Source: Opitutales bacterium (GTDB lineage Bacteria; Verrucomicrobiota; Verrucomicrobiia; Opitutales; Oceanipulchritudinaceae). From it: a stretch of DNA of 47,340 bases. Under the pieces are notes generated by a model, which was not told where the DNA came from, made no database searches, and saw only the letters and a program-made list of their open reading frames with translations. Below, piece after piece: positions 1 through 8,530 of the stretch (positions within the stretch are counted from its first letter, which is position 1; every line of letters begins with the position of its first letter). The stretch lies in contig JAFIGG010000023.1 of NCBI GenBank assembly GCA_020831485.1, positions 1 through 47,340 of the forward strand, given 5' to 3'. A program made the position numbers and the translations under genes.

Positions 1-184
1 CACCACCGAGAAATCCGCAAAGTTGAGCTGCATGAGCGCAATGCAACGCCAGAGCCAGAGCCGGTCAAGTCCGGTTCGCCCCGAGAGCACCCATTCTGGC
101 TTTGCAGTAAAGCAGGCACGGTCTCAGATTATTCTGGAGATTGGGTGTCTTTTCGCCTATCACTGCCATTTCTTTCGCCATGTA

Positions 185-1801
185 ATGTCCATCGCTTCCC
201 CCAACCCCAGCCGAGGCTCTCCGTTTTCAGACGAAGATCAAGTAGACCTGAAGCTCAGCACGGCGGCTCAACAGCTTCGGGAATCCGAGGCTCAGTACCG
301 CATCCTTTTCAAAGCAAACCCCCAGCCCATGTGGGTTTTTGATCTGCATTCACTGAAGTTTCTGGCAGTAAACAAAGCTGCGGTAAGGCACTACGGATAT
401 TCAGAAGAAGAATTCCTCAAGATGAGCTTGAAGGACATCCGTACCCCCGAGGGAGCCCGAAAGCTTGATGACGAATTGAGCGTTGAAAACCGCCACCTCA
501 AACGGAACACTGAATCCATCCACTTGCGCAAAGACGGCAGCTTCATTGACGTAGAAATAACCGCCAGCGATATCCCTTTCAATGGCAGGGAAGCCAGGCT
601 TGTAATGGCAAACGACATCACTGAACGCAAAAAGCTGGAACGTCAGTTCCTCCGCGCCCAGCGTATGGAAAGCGTCGGGACTCTGGCTGGCGGCATCGCA
701 CACGACCTCAATAATCTTCTTTCTCCCGTGTTGATGGGAGTCGATCTCCTCACTCACCACAATCCCGACCCTGAAAGCCGCAAACGGATTCTGGAAAGCA
801 TTGATAAAAGTGCACGCCGAGGCGCAAGCCTGATCAACCAGGTGTTGTCTTTCGCCCGTGGAGTGGAAGGCGCCCGCATTCCTTTGAAACTGGGATCCAT
901 AGTCAGGGAGGTCGAATCTATCGTCTCCAACACCTTTCCAAAAAATATTCACCTCAGCACTCAGATCGAACCAAAATTGCACCGGGTCGAGGGAGATCCC
1001 ACCCAATTGACTCAGGTGCTACTCAACCTCTGCGTCAATGCTCGGGATGCCATGCCGCGCGGAGGCCGGCTTCAGATTCAACTGCAGAACTGCGAACTGG
1101 ACTTGGCACATTCAAGGCTATTGGGACTGCAGGCCGGCAGTTTCATTGAAATCAAAGTTAGCGACAGCGGCCTGGGCATCCGGCCGGAGAACATCCAGAG
1201 AATCTTTGATCCGTTTTTCACCACCAAGGAAATGGGTAAAGGCACCGGACTTGGTCTGTCAACCGCCCTCGGAATCATCGACAGCCATGGAGGCTCGATC
1301 AACGTCAGCAGTGAACCCGGACAGGGCACGGCTTTCACGGTTTACCTACCGGCCCAGACAAGCGGCCTCTGCAACGTTGACTCGGAAAACCCAATTAACA
1401 ACGCACCCACCCCCCATGGCGATGGAGAACGAATTCTCCTTGTAGATGATGAAAGTGCTGTGCGCACCATCACAAAAAAGACTCTGGAAACCTATGGCTA
1501 TGAAGTCTTCTCAGCGAAAAACGGGGCCAAAGCAATCGAAGTTTTTGCCAAACATATTGATGAATTGGACCTTGTCATCACCGACCTGATGATGCCGGTC
1601 ATGGATGGACCCGCGCTGGCGACAGCCATCCGGCGTATCAACCCCTCAATGCCCATCATCGCTACCAGTGGCCTGAGACTTCAAACGAATTTAGAACGCA
1701 GGCAAATTGACACACCGCATTTCCTTACAAAACCCTATTCCAGTCAACAGCTCCTACAGATTGTCCATACAGCACTGACAGCCGACCGCCCGACTAGTTG
1801 A
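185..1801 (+). CDS. PAS-domain hybrid sensor histidine kinase with C-terminal receiver
   Basis: This is a probable cytoplasmic two-component sensor, since no membrane segment is visible. From the ATG at 185 it has about 538 residues: a PAS domain (about 40-150, beginning LRESEAQYRILF), a HisKA segment with the phospho-acceptor His at about 173 in GIAHDLNN, a HATPase with N-box NARDAMP and G-boxes DSGLGI and GKGTGLGLS, and a REC domain with acceptor Asp about 467 in VITDLMMP and a late Lys in LTKPYS. The frame stays open upstream to about position 23, but that 54-residue extension has no domain-like character, so 185 is preferred; no strong ribosome site supports either start. The gene abuts the next kinase, which is clearly its paralogue across the core. 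The signal and output are unknown; phosphate probably passes to the fused REC or to a partner. Confidence 0.85.
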   Translation: MSIASPNPSRGSPFSDEDQVDLKLSTAAQQLRESEAQYRILFKANPQPMWVFDLHSLKFLAVNKAAVRHYGYSEEEFLKMSLKDIRTPEGARKLDDELSVENRHLKRNTESIHLRKDGSFIDVEITASDIPFNGREARLVMANDITERKKLERQFLRAQRMESVGTLAGGIAHDLNNLLSPVLMGVDLLTHHNPDPESRKRILESIDKSARRGASLINQVLSFARGVEGARIPLKLGSIVREVESIVSNTFPKNIHLSTQIEPKLHRVEGDPTQLTQVLLNLCVNARDAMPRGGRLQIQLQNCELDLAHSRLLGLQAGSFIEIKVSDSGLGIRPENIQRIFDPFFTTKEMGKGTGLGLSTALGIIDSHGGSINVSSEPGQGTAFTVYLPAQTSGLCNVDSENPINNAPTPHGDGERILLVDDESAVRTITKKTLETYGYEVFSAKNGAKAIEVFAKHIDELDLVITDLMMPVMDGPALATAIRRINPSMPIIATSGLRLQTNLERRQIDTPHFLTKPYSSQQLLQIVHTALTADRPTS

Positions 1802-1802
1802 A

Positions 1803-2185
1803 ATGAGTGAAACGATCAGAACCTCCGACGAGACTTTGCGCCTGCAAGCACTTAAGTCCTATCAGATTCTAGACAGTGAAGCCGAGGACTCATACAATGA
1901 AATCGTACGCATGGCTGCGTAGATTTCAGGTATGCCATTCGCCAGTATAACTCTGATCGACAAGGAGCGGCAATGGTTCAAAGCATCCGTTGGACTGCCA
2001 TTCCGGGAATCCAGTCGTTCCGTTGCCTTCTGCGACTACACAATCCGCAGTGATCAAGCCTTTGTCGTTACCGACGCGAGAGAGGACGAGCGTTTTGCCT
2101 CCAACCCTTTAGTAATAAACGAGCCTTACCTCCGAGCCTATGTGGGTATCATTTAAAAACCAAGAACGGTTTACGCCTCGGAGCT
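1803..2185 (+). pseudogene. Broken GAF-domain N-terminus of the following kinase gene
   Basis: An ATG at 1803, one base after the previous stop, opens a frame with a classic GAF start (LRLQALKSYQILDSEAED). It is cut by TAG at 1920-1922, where GAF relatives commonly have a CAG-type Gln codon (AAQIxG). The same frame then resumes with a convincing GAF core (MPFASITLIDKERQWFKA, then SVAFCDYTI) and hits TAA at 2154-2156. Moving to the other frame at about 2151-2159 continues the domain without a break ([20 protein letters not shown]) into the intact kinase at 2186. Two separate lesions, a nonsense change and a net one-base loss next to a run of five A, therefore sever the sensory domain. Sequencing error is possible for the homopolymer site but less so for the TAG. 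Confidence 0.8.
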
Positions 2186-4180
2186 TTGGCAGTTATGGGC
2201 CCGGAACCAGGAGAACTTGAACCAGAACAGTTGGAAATGCTGGGCGTGCTTGCGGGGCAAACGATGACCCTCATGGAAATGCGGATCCAGCAGATCGAGC
2301 TGACTCAAACTCGACGAAGACTCGAAAACGCCCAGAGAATTGCGAAAATCGGCAGCTGGGATTATTCCGTAGAGAGCGAAAGGTTGACTTGGTCCGGCGA
2401 AACCGCGCGGATATTTGGCTTTGAATCCAAAGCCCTCGAACACAGTCGTGCAGACTTCCTGGCCCGGGTTCATCCGGACGACCGCCCAATCATTGAAACC
2501 CTGCACAAGCGATTACTCAAAGAGGGAGGTGATTTTGACTACACCCACCGCATTGTATGCCCTAAAGGTGAAGTGCGTATCGTTCATGAACAAGGCGAAG
2601 CGGTAAAAAGCAATAAAGGGGAAGTGATCAGCCTCGTAGGCACAGTACACGACATCACCGAAAGGATCCAGTCGCAGCAGCAAATTGCCGAGCAGGCTGC
2701 TCTGCTCGACCAGACCAACGACGCTGTCATCCTGCGGTCTATGGATCACAAAATTCGCTTCTGGAACCGGGGAGCGGAAAAGATTTATGGTTGGAGCAAA
2801 GACGAGGCCTTGGGCACATCGATTGAATCCCTGCTCTATGACGACTCCAGTCCCTTTTTCAGCGCGACTGAGGAAGTCATTGAAAAAGGTGAATGGACAG
2901 GCGAGTTGCAGCACCGCACCAAGTCCGGCAAACGCCTGACCATTCGAGGACGCTGGACGCTGATCCGCAACGAACTGGGCCAGCCAAAGTCAATACTGGC
3001 CATCAACACGAATGTTTCCGAACAGAAGAAATTGGAAATGCAGTTCATGCGGGCACAGCGAATGGAAAGCATAGGAACACTCGCAGGTGGCATCGCACAC
3101 GACCTGAACAATCTGCTTGCACCTATTCTCATGGGCGTCGATTTACTCAAACGATCCCAGAAAAATGACAGTAATTCCGAGATTCTAGACAATATTGAGC
3201 TCAGTGCCAAACGCGGTGCCGAACTCGTCCGTCAAGTTCTCTCCTTCGCCCGGGGAGCGGAAGGTGCAAAAATTGAAGTGAGTCCCCATCACATCATCAA
3301 AGAGGTCGGGAACATCGCCACCAATACTTTTCCAAAGGCGATCCAAACAGAAACTCTGATCGCACCAAACATCTGGCCCATCCTATCCAACCCCACCCAG
3401 TTGCACCAAGTAATTCTCAACCTATGCCTGAATGCAAGGGACGCGATGCCCGATGGCGGAGAGCTGACAATTTCAGCAGAAAACATCCAGCTGGCGGAGG
3501 GTGCCGTGTCGCTTTACGACCACGTCCGGCCAGGCCCCTTTGTCAAAATTGAAGTTTCCGACAACGGCTGTGGGATGCCCAGCGATATTGTCGAAAGGGT
3601 GTTCGAGCCCTTTTTCACCACCAAGGAACTCAGCAAGGGAACGGGCCTTGGTTTGTCGACGGTTCTCGGAATTGTCCACGGCCACGGAGGCTTTGTCAGC
3701 GTCTACAGCGAGGTTGGAAAAGGCAGTACATTCAAGGTCTACCTGCCCGCGGCAATCGAGCCAGACAACAGTCCTTCACCAGCCGAAGAAGTAAAACAGC
3801 TTCCGCGCGGAGCCCAACAAACCGTTCTGATTGTAGACGACGAATCTTCGATTCTGGAAGTCACACGCCAGATGCTCGAAGCTTTCAATTATCGGGTCAT
3901 CACGGCCGAGGATGGAGCCCAGGCCATCGGGCTCTTTGCCGTACACGCCAACAAAATCGATGTGGTTATCACGGATATGATGATGCCAATAATGGACGGT
4001 GCGGCATTGATCAAAGCGATCAAGGGCATTGCCCCTACGCTGCCAATTATCGCGACCAGCGGCCTTGCAGTCAACGGCACCTCCGCAAAAGCTTCAAATC
4101 TCGGGGTTAAGGAATTCTTGCAAAAGCCCTACTCAGCTGATTCCTTGTTAAAAACTTTAAGTAAAGTCCTCAAAAACTAG
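2186..4180 (+). CDS. Hybrid histidine kinase (2 PAS, HisKA, HATPase, REC), remnant of a GAF-PAS-PAS kinase
   Basis: The open part of 664 residues starts at TTG 2186 or an internal codon. After the tail of a GAF domain it carries PAS 1 (about 45-160, [16 protein letters not shown]), PAS 2 (about 165-285, [20 protein letters not shown]), HisKA with His 305 in GIAHDLNN, HATPase (N-box NARDAMP; G-boxes DNGCGM and GKGTGLGLS) and REC with Asp 597 in VITDMMMP. The kinase and receiver closely parallel the upstream gene, so they arose by tandem duplication. All catalytic motifs are intact although the GAF part upstream is broken, so the product may still work from an internal start if translation can begin there. 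It is probably in one transcript with its neighbours: 7 nt separate it from the next gene. Confidence 0.8.
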   Translation: MAVMGPEPGELEPEQLEMLGVLAGQTMTLMEMRIQQIELTQTRRRLENAQRIAKIGSWDYSVESERLTWSGETARIFGFESKALEHSRADFLARVHPDDRPIIETLHKRLLKEGGDFDYTHRIVCPKGEVRIVHEQGEAVKSNKGEVISLVGTVHDITERIQSQQQIAEQAALLDQTNDAVILRSMDHKIRFWNRGAEKIYGWSKDEALGTSIESLLYDDSSPFFSATEEVIEKGEWTGELQHRTKSGKRLTIRGRWTLIRNELGQPKSILAINTNVSEQKKLEMQFMRAQRMESIGTLAGGIAHDLNNLLAPILMGVDLLKRSQKNDSNSEILDNIELSAKRGAELVRQVLSFARGAEGAKIEVSPHHIIKEVGNIATNTFPKAIQTETLIAPNIWPILSNPTQLHQVILNLCLNARDAMPDGGELTISAENIQLAEGAVSLYDHVRPGPFVKIEVSDNGCGMPSDIVERVFEPFFTTKELSKGTGLGLSTVLGIVHGHGGFVSVYSEVGKGSTFKVYLPAAIEPDNSPSPAEEVKQLPRGAQQTVLIVDDESSILEVTRQMLEAFNYRVITAEDGAQAIGLFAVHANKIDVVITDMMMPIMDGAALIKAIKGIAPTLPIIATSGLAVNGTSAKASNLGVKEFLQKPYSADSLLKTLSKVLKN

Positions 4181-4187
4181 CAAAAAG

Positions 4188-5273
4188 ATGCCTCAATCCC
4201 TCAAAACCATCCTTTTGATAGACGACGATCAGGCTATTCTGTCGATGTTTGGCATGGCACTGCGGCATGATGGCTATCAAGTTTTGACTGCAGACAATGG
4301 TGAAGAGGGTATCCAACTTGCTCGCACCCATCTGCCGGACCTGATCATATCCGACATAAATATGCCGGGAACCGACGGCAAAACAGTGCTGAAAACCCTC
4401 CGCGAAGACCCGGCGATTGCCTCCCTGCAGATCGTCCTGATGACGGGCAACCCAACCGCGGTCACTCCGCGTAAAGGCATGGAGCTGGGCGCGGATGATT
4501 TCCTGATCAAACCTTTTGGCCACGATGAATTGACACGTTGTGTGGAGGCGCGACTGCGCCGGGCCCATATCCACTGGAGGCTTGAGGACAAGGCCATTAC
4601 AGAGCTGCGCTCAACCCTGCATTCAACGCTTCCACACGAGTTTTTCACCCCGCTCGCAGGGATTCTAGGTCTCACTGAATTACTCCGCAGCGACTTCCGT
4701 GAGATGGATCCGGCCGAGGTGGATGAGTTTCTGGGTGAAATCGAAGTATCAGGGTGGCGCCTCCACCGGACGCTCAAGAATTACCTTTACCTGCTCGATC
4801 TGAAATCCGGCGAAGAACAGGAGAAAGGTTTGCTTTTAGGCGGGACTGCGGCCCATGAGATTATCGAAGATCGAATCCAGACCGTGGCCAAGAGGCACAA
4901 ACGCGAGTCGGACATACAATCTGATCTGGAGCTTTCTCCCCTGTTCGCTGGCAGCGACAGCCTTGCTATCATGATAGAGGAACTGGTCGATAATGCCTGC
5001 AGCTTTTCCCGCAAAGGCACTTCAGTTCAGGTCATGATGACCAAAGACGGTGTTTTCAGCGTCCTGGATCAAGGCCGCGGAATGACCCGCGAACAGATCA
5101 AACACCTGAGCATGTTCCGCCAATTCGATCGCAACACCTACGAACAACAGGGCCTCGGACTGGGCATGGTCCTGGTAATGGGTCTGGCGGATCGTTTTGG
5201 TGCCGAACTCGACATTAGCAGCACTCCCGGTAAGGGCACCAAAGTCACGGTCAAGTTTAAGACCGAGGCCTAA
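4188..5273 (+). CDS. Receiver-histidine kinase fusion protein
   Basis: This 361-residue protein has its receiver at the N-terminus (TILLIDDDQAILSMFG; acceptor Asp 56 in IISDINMP; Lys in LIKPFG). A HisKA-like helix follows (His 150 in LPHEFFTPL) and then a HATPase (EELVDNACSFS, DQGRGM, GLGLGMVLVMG). It lacks PAS, GAF or membrane segments, so its input probably arrives by phosphotransfer, for instance from the two hybrid kinases immediately upstream. It is the last gene of that three-gene run and ends before a perfect GC-rich hairpin. The order REC then kinase is typical of CheY-like kinases acting as intermediate relays; the final output regulator is not in this window. Confidence 0.82.
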   Translation: MPQSLKTILLIDDDQAILSMFGMALRHDGYQVLTADNGEEGIQLARTHLPDLIISDINMPGTDGKTVLKTLREDPAIASLQIVLMTGNPTAVTPRKGMELGADDFLIKPFGHDELTRCVEARLRRAHIHWRLEDKAITELRSTLHSTLPHEFFTPLAGILGLTELLRSDFREMDPAEVDEFLGEIEVSGWRLHRTLKNYLYLLDLKSGEEQEKGLLLGGTAAHEIIEDRIQTVAKRHKRESDIQSDLELSPLFAGSDSLAIMIEELVDNACSFSRKGTSVQVMMTKDGVFSVLDQGRGMTREQIKHLSMFRQFDRNTYEQQGLGLGMVLVMGLADRFGAELDISSTPGKGTKVTVKFKTEA

Positions 5274-5281
5274 AGTGAGGG

Positions 5282-5304
5282 GGGACGGACGCCTCGTCCG
5301 TCCC
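5282..5304. repeat. Perfect palindrome / REP-like hairpin between convergent genes
   Basis: The arms gggacggacg and cgtccgtccc are perfectly complementary (10 bp) around the 3-nt loop cct. It lies 8 nt after the kinase stop and about 57 nt from the stop of the convergent hydrolase gene. There is no T-run, so it is more like a REP element or bidirectional transcription block than a canonical terminator. Two other gene 3' ends in the window carry hairpins of the same design (33016 and 41203). Confidence 0.6.
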
Positions 5305-5360
5305 GTCCAATCCCAAGGCTACCGGCGCGAGGGCGCGCCAGCCCCCATTTATTCAAGCCA

Positions 5361-6233
5361 TCAACTCGCCAGAAAACGCCGAATCGCTGGAATAACTTCT
5401 TCACCAACATCCTCCAGGATGTAATGCCCTGCATTCGCATAGCGGTGAACGGCGGCCTGGGGCAGGTGCCCGGGCCACTCATTAAGAATGCCTTCGTGGA
5501 AGCACCAATCCTTCATTCCCCAATGGATTTCAACCCGTTTGTCGCGCAGAAACTGGAGCCCATCGCGCACTTGGACCAGGGTCGCGTAGCTGGGATGCGT
5601 CGACTGCATCGGGATATCCTGGACAAAGCGGGCAATCGCAATGCGGTTGCCCCAGCTGTCGTAGGGATGCGTGAAGCCGGCTTTTGCTGAGGCAGACAAG
5701 GACTTCTCCGTAGTCATGAAGGTCGCCGCACGCACAAACGCGTTTAGGCCCCGCAGCATCCACTCACCTATAACCGGAGTACGGCACACCGCGATGCGCC
5801 GGGGAATGCTTGCAAAGGGGAAGGCTGCGGTATTGAGGACGACGATGCGCCGTATCCATTCGGGACGACGCCCCGCCAATCCGAGCCCAATGGCCCCACC
5901 CCAGTCGTGGACCACCAGATTGAAAGGCCCCGGCTTCAAGGCTTCCAGCCAATGCTCCAGATTGTCAACATGCTGGCGCAGGCAATACGGGTAATCCTGA
6001 GGTTTATCGGACAGCCCACAGCCTACATGATCGGGAACCAGGCAACGGTGGCTATCCTGCAGACCCGCAACCAGGCCACGGTAAAAAAACGACCAGGTCG
6101 GGTTCCCGTGAACGCAGACCACCGGCTCGCCCTCCCCTTCGTCAAGATAATGCATGCGTTGACCACCGAGCTCATGAAAATGCGAGGCGTATGGATACTC
6201 TGCTCGCCAGAATTGGGAATTGGGTTCAGTCAT
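5361..6233 (-). CDS. oleB: OleB-like alpha/beta hydrolase
   Basis: This 290-residue protein belongs to the haloalkane dehalogenase/OleB branch of the alpha/beta hydrolases. Visible features are the oxyanion-hole motif HGNPTWSFFYR, PDHVGCGLSDKP, nucleophile Asp 110 in VVHDWGG, acid candidate Asp 242 and catalytic His 270 in NAGHYILED. The stretch PYDSWGNRIAIARFVQDIP is characteristic of OleB as I remember the family. OleB decarboxylates beta-lactones to cis-olefins in head-to-head hydrocarbon synthesis. It is the last gene of a five-gene operon, 7 nt after the OleA-like gene. OleC, which makes the beta-lactone, is not in the cluster, so the substrate here is uncertain. The OleB family call is good; the function in this organism is inferred. 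Confidence 0.75.
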   Translation of the reverse strand: MTEPNSQFWRAEYPYASHFHELGGQRMHYLDEGEGEPVVCVHGNPTWSFFYRGLVAGLQDSHRCLVPDHVGCGLSDKPQDYPYCLRQHVDNLEHWLEALKPGPFNLVVHDWGGAIGLGLAGRRPEWIRRIVVLNTAAFPFASIPRRIAVCRTPVIGEWMLRGLNAFVRAATFMTTEKSLSASAKAGFTHPYDSWGNRIAIARFVQDIPMQSTHPSYATLVQVRDGLQFLRDKRVEIHWGMKDWCFHEGILNEWPGHLPQAAVHRYANAGHYILEDVGEEVIPAIRRFLAS

Positions 6234-6240
6234 TGCTCGA

Positions 6241-7275
6241 TTAAAGTTCCATGGTCGCCATACAGCAGCTCAAGCCACTGCCGATCCCCAGCAGAGCAGC
6301 CCGCTGGCCCGGTTTCAGGGCGCCCTCTTCGATCGCCCTGCACAGAGTCAGCGGCAACGACACAGAGCCCACGTTGCCCATCCACGGATAGGTGATGTAG
6401 TCCTTCGCAGGATCCAAGTCCAAAGCTTCAAACAAGCGCAACTGGTGCATTCGGCCAACCTGGTGGGTGACCACCCGGTCCGGCGTATCCACTGTCCACT
6501 GATTCTGTTCACAGAAGCGCTGCCAGGTCGATTGCGCCAGCTCGATACCCGCCTCCAGCAAGGCCTCGGCATCGGTCTGCATGTCCAATCCTCCCTCGCC
6601 AATGGAGTCCCCCTGGCACAGGACATTCGCCGTCGAGTTGGTGCCCACGCAGCCATTACCGATGCGCAGACTCGTGTCCGGCGCCAGTGATTCATCCGTC
6701 AGCATGAATGCAATATTTCCAGCCCCAATAGTGAGGTTTGCAAAATAGGGCTTAATGCTTTTGCGCGTCAACTCGGCCTCATTCAAAGTTTTGATCGTAT
6801 GTTCGAGCAGCGGTCGGCCATTCTCACCCGAGCAGATCAACGCCGTGCGGATCTGGCCGGAAGCGATCATCGCCGAGGCCATCAGGATACCGTTTAAAAA
6901 GCCAAGACAGGCGTTCGAGAGGTCAAAGATCTGAGTCCGCCCATCCAGTCCCAACAAGTGATGCACATACGCGGCCGTTGCCGGTTCCAGGCGGTCACGG
7001 CAGACGCCGCAGTGGACCAGTAAATCGATCTCTGATTTGCGAATCCGGCTCTTTTCGAGAACCACTCTGCCCGCCATTGCCGAAGCCTCCGAAGCCTTGA
7101 CCGGATCGCTCCAAAAACGTCGCTCACGGATTCCAGTCATCAACTCCAGCCGCCCCTGCGGCAGGCGCAAACGCTCGTAGACCGGAGCAAGGCGTTCCTC
7201 GATCGCGGCTGAACTCCAGACTTCCGGTGGCAATTCGTAGCCAAAAGATTCGATGCGAACGGATTCCAAACTCAT
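6241..7275 (-). CDS. oleA: OleA-like thiolase (KAS III family)
   Basis: This 344-residue thiolase-fold enzyme has the triad Cys 123 (SNACLGFLNG), His 271 (THQVGRMHQ) and Asn 301 (MGNVGSVSLP). OleA performs a non-decarboxylative Claisen condensation of two long acyl-CoAs to a 2-alkyl-3-ketoacid. Evidence for OleA rather than FabH: the N-terminal LMTGIRERRFW, the segment CRDRLEPATAAYVHH carrying a Glu (97) at the place of the OleA-specific glutamate, and linkage to an OleB-like gene. Its start overlaps the end of the FabI-like gene by 4 nt, implying translational coupling. A FabH-like enzyme that initiates a special fatty acid remains possible because the neighbours are Fab-type. Confidence 0.72.
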   Translation of the reverse strand: MSLESVRIESFGYELPPEVWSSAAIEERLAPVYERLRLPQGRLELMTGIRERRFWSDPVKASEASAMAGRVVLEKSRIRKSEIDLLVHCGVCRDRLEPATAAYVHHLLGLDGRTQIFDLSNACLGFLNGILMASAMIASGQIRTALICSGENGRPLLEHTIKTLNEAELTRKSIKPYFANLTIGAGNIAFMLTDESLAPDTSLRIGNGCVGTNSTANVLCQGDSIGEGGLDMQTDAEALLEAGIELAQSTWQRFCEQNQWTVDTPDRVVTHQVGRMHQLRLFEALDLDPAKDYITYPWMGNVGSVSLPLTLCRAIEEGALKPGQRAALLGIGSGLSCCMATMEL

Positions 7276-8081
7276 GACGGATCCGGGCGCATCGCCTTTT
7301 TCACTACTGCCTCATCGAAGTAATTCCAGTCCATGCCCGCATTGACCACGATCCCCTGTGCGTTGATTCCGCTGCTACGCGGGCTCAGGAGGAAGGCTGC
7401 GGTGTCCGCCACTTCCTGCGTCGTCAAAGCCTGTTTGCGCATCGTCAGCTGTTCGGCAAAAAGGTAATTCTCCAGGTAGCCCGGGATACCCGCCGAGGAT
7501 TTGGTTTTCAGCGGACCGGCATTGACGGAATTGAAGCGCACTTCAGTGTCCGCACTAAATGATTTCGCCAGGAAACGCACACAGCCCTCAAGGGCGTTTT
7601 TGATCGGTGACATGAAACCATAGCTGGAAGCGGTCACCGATGAAGAAATTCCAATTGTCACCACCGAGGCTTGTGGATTCAGACAGGGCTTCAAGGCCCG
7701 CGCCAGCTCCACTAGGGAAAAGGCGGATATCTGTGTGGCCTGCAGGAAGTCCTGGCGCTCGGTTTCGTGGAACGGAACCAGACGGCCCTGGCTGTATTTG
7801 GCAAATGCGATCGAGTGAACAAAGCCATCCAACTTGCCAAAGCGCTCGGCCACAGCCGGTCCCAAAGCCTTGATCGAATCCTCCTGCTCGACGTCACAAG
7901 TCAGGCAGGGCCGGTCTCCCAGCAATTTATTCAATTCTTCCCGCCGCGCCTCATTGCGTACTGCGTAAATCACTTCAGCCCCCTCGCCTTCCAGAACCTT
8001 GCCAATGTGCCAGGCCACGCTCTTACGGTTGCTAAGGCCCAGGATCAGAAAGCGTTTACCATCGAGCTGAAGAAAACTCAT
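7272..8081 (-). CDS. FabI-like enoyl-ACP reductase / SDR oxidoreductase
   Basis: A 269-residue short-chain dehydrogenase of the FabI subgroup. It has the FabI-style nucleotide-binding start (ILGLSNRKSVAWHIGKVL), the acidic stretch LTCDVEQED and the Tyr-x6-Lys pair Tyr 154 and Lys 161 (YGFMSPIK). FabI usually has a second Tyr about ten residues earlier; here that region reads GISSSVTASS and has none. The enzyme may therefore reduce an unusual enoyl substrate or even a ketone. It overlaps both neighbours by 4 nt (FabZ-like upstream, OleA-like downstream), so it is part of the same lipid pathway and may not be the housekeeping FabI. Confidence 0.75.
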   Translation of the reverse strand: MSFLQLDGKRFLILGLSNRKSVAWHIGKVLEGEGAEVIYAVRNEARREELNKLLGDRPCLTCDVEQEDSIKALGPAVAERFGKLDGFVHSIAFAKYSQGRLVPFHETERQDFLQATQISAFSLVELARALKPCLNPQASVVTIGISSSVTASSYGFMSPIKNALEGCVRFLAKSFSADTEVRFNSVNAGPLKTKSSAGIPGYLENYLFAEQLTMRKQALTTQEVADTAAFLLSPRSSGINAQGIVVNAGMDWNYFDEAVVKKAMRPDPS

Positions 8082-8530
8082 GCCTGCGTCGGTTCGGGTT
8101 TTTTATCGACCAGAGCGAGGGCAAACTCCACGGCCAACGCAACCTTGCCATTTTTCACAACCTTGCCCCTGAGAAAATGAAAGTGTGAGCGCGCCTCTTT
8201 GTAAGTGACTTCAATCGTCACCTCGTCGCCCGGCACCACCATCTGCTTGAAGCGCGCGTCGACGATGCGTGCAAGGATGGGCGTCAGCTCGCCGGCACCG
8301 AAATCACCGCCGAACTTGGTCTCGACCAGGTAGTAGGCGGCGGCCTGAAAGGTTGCCTCACAAAGCAAAACACCCGGCATAATCGGATTGCCCGGGTAGT
8401 GCCCGGCAAACTGCGGTTCTTCTTCGCGGATTTTGCGTTTGGCGACCAGACCCTCCTCGTCGATGGATTCGATGCTGTCGATAAACAGAAATGGAGGACG
8501 GTGCGGAATAACGGATTCAATCGGTCTCAT
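8078..8530 (-). CDS. FabZ-like 3-hydroxyacyl-ACP dehydratase
   Basis: A 150-residue hot-dog-fold protein, the usual FabZ length. It has the [11 protein letters not shown] start and the catalytic block [19 protein letters not shown], in which His 44 and Glu 58 are the active-site pair. It should dehydrate beta-hydroxyacyl thioesters to trans-2-enoyl thioesters, the substrate type for the FabI-like enzyme encoded next. The gene overlaps the CrtI-like gene upstream and the FabI-like gene downstream by 4 nt each. The C-terminal tail (DKKPEPTQA) is short and polar. A dedicated pathway copy seems likelier than the housekeeping fabZ, judging from context only. Confidence 0.82.
   Translation of the reverse strand: MRPIESVIPHRPPFLFIDSIESIDEEGLVAKRKIREEEPQFAGHYPGNPIMPGVLLCEATFQAAAYYLVETKFGGDFGAGELTPILARIVDARFKQMVVPGDEVTIEVTYKEARSHFHFLRGKVVKNGKVALAVEFALALVDKKPEPTQA

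Noticed and set aside
23-184. Upstream extension of the first kinase frame
   Set aside because: The 54 extra residues show no domain character and precede a sensible ATG at 185.
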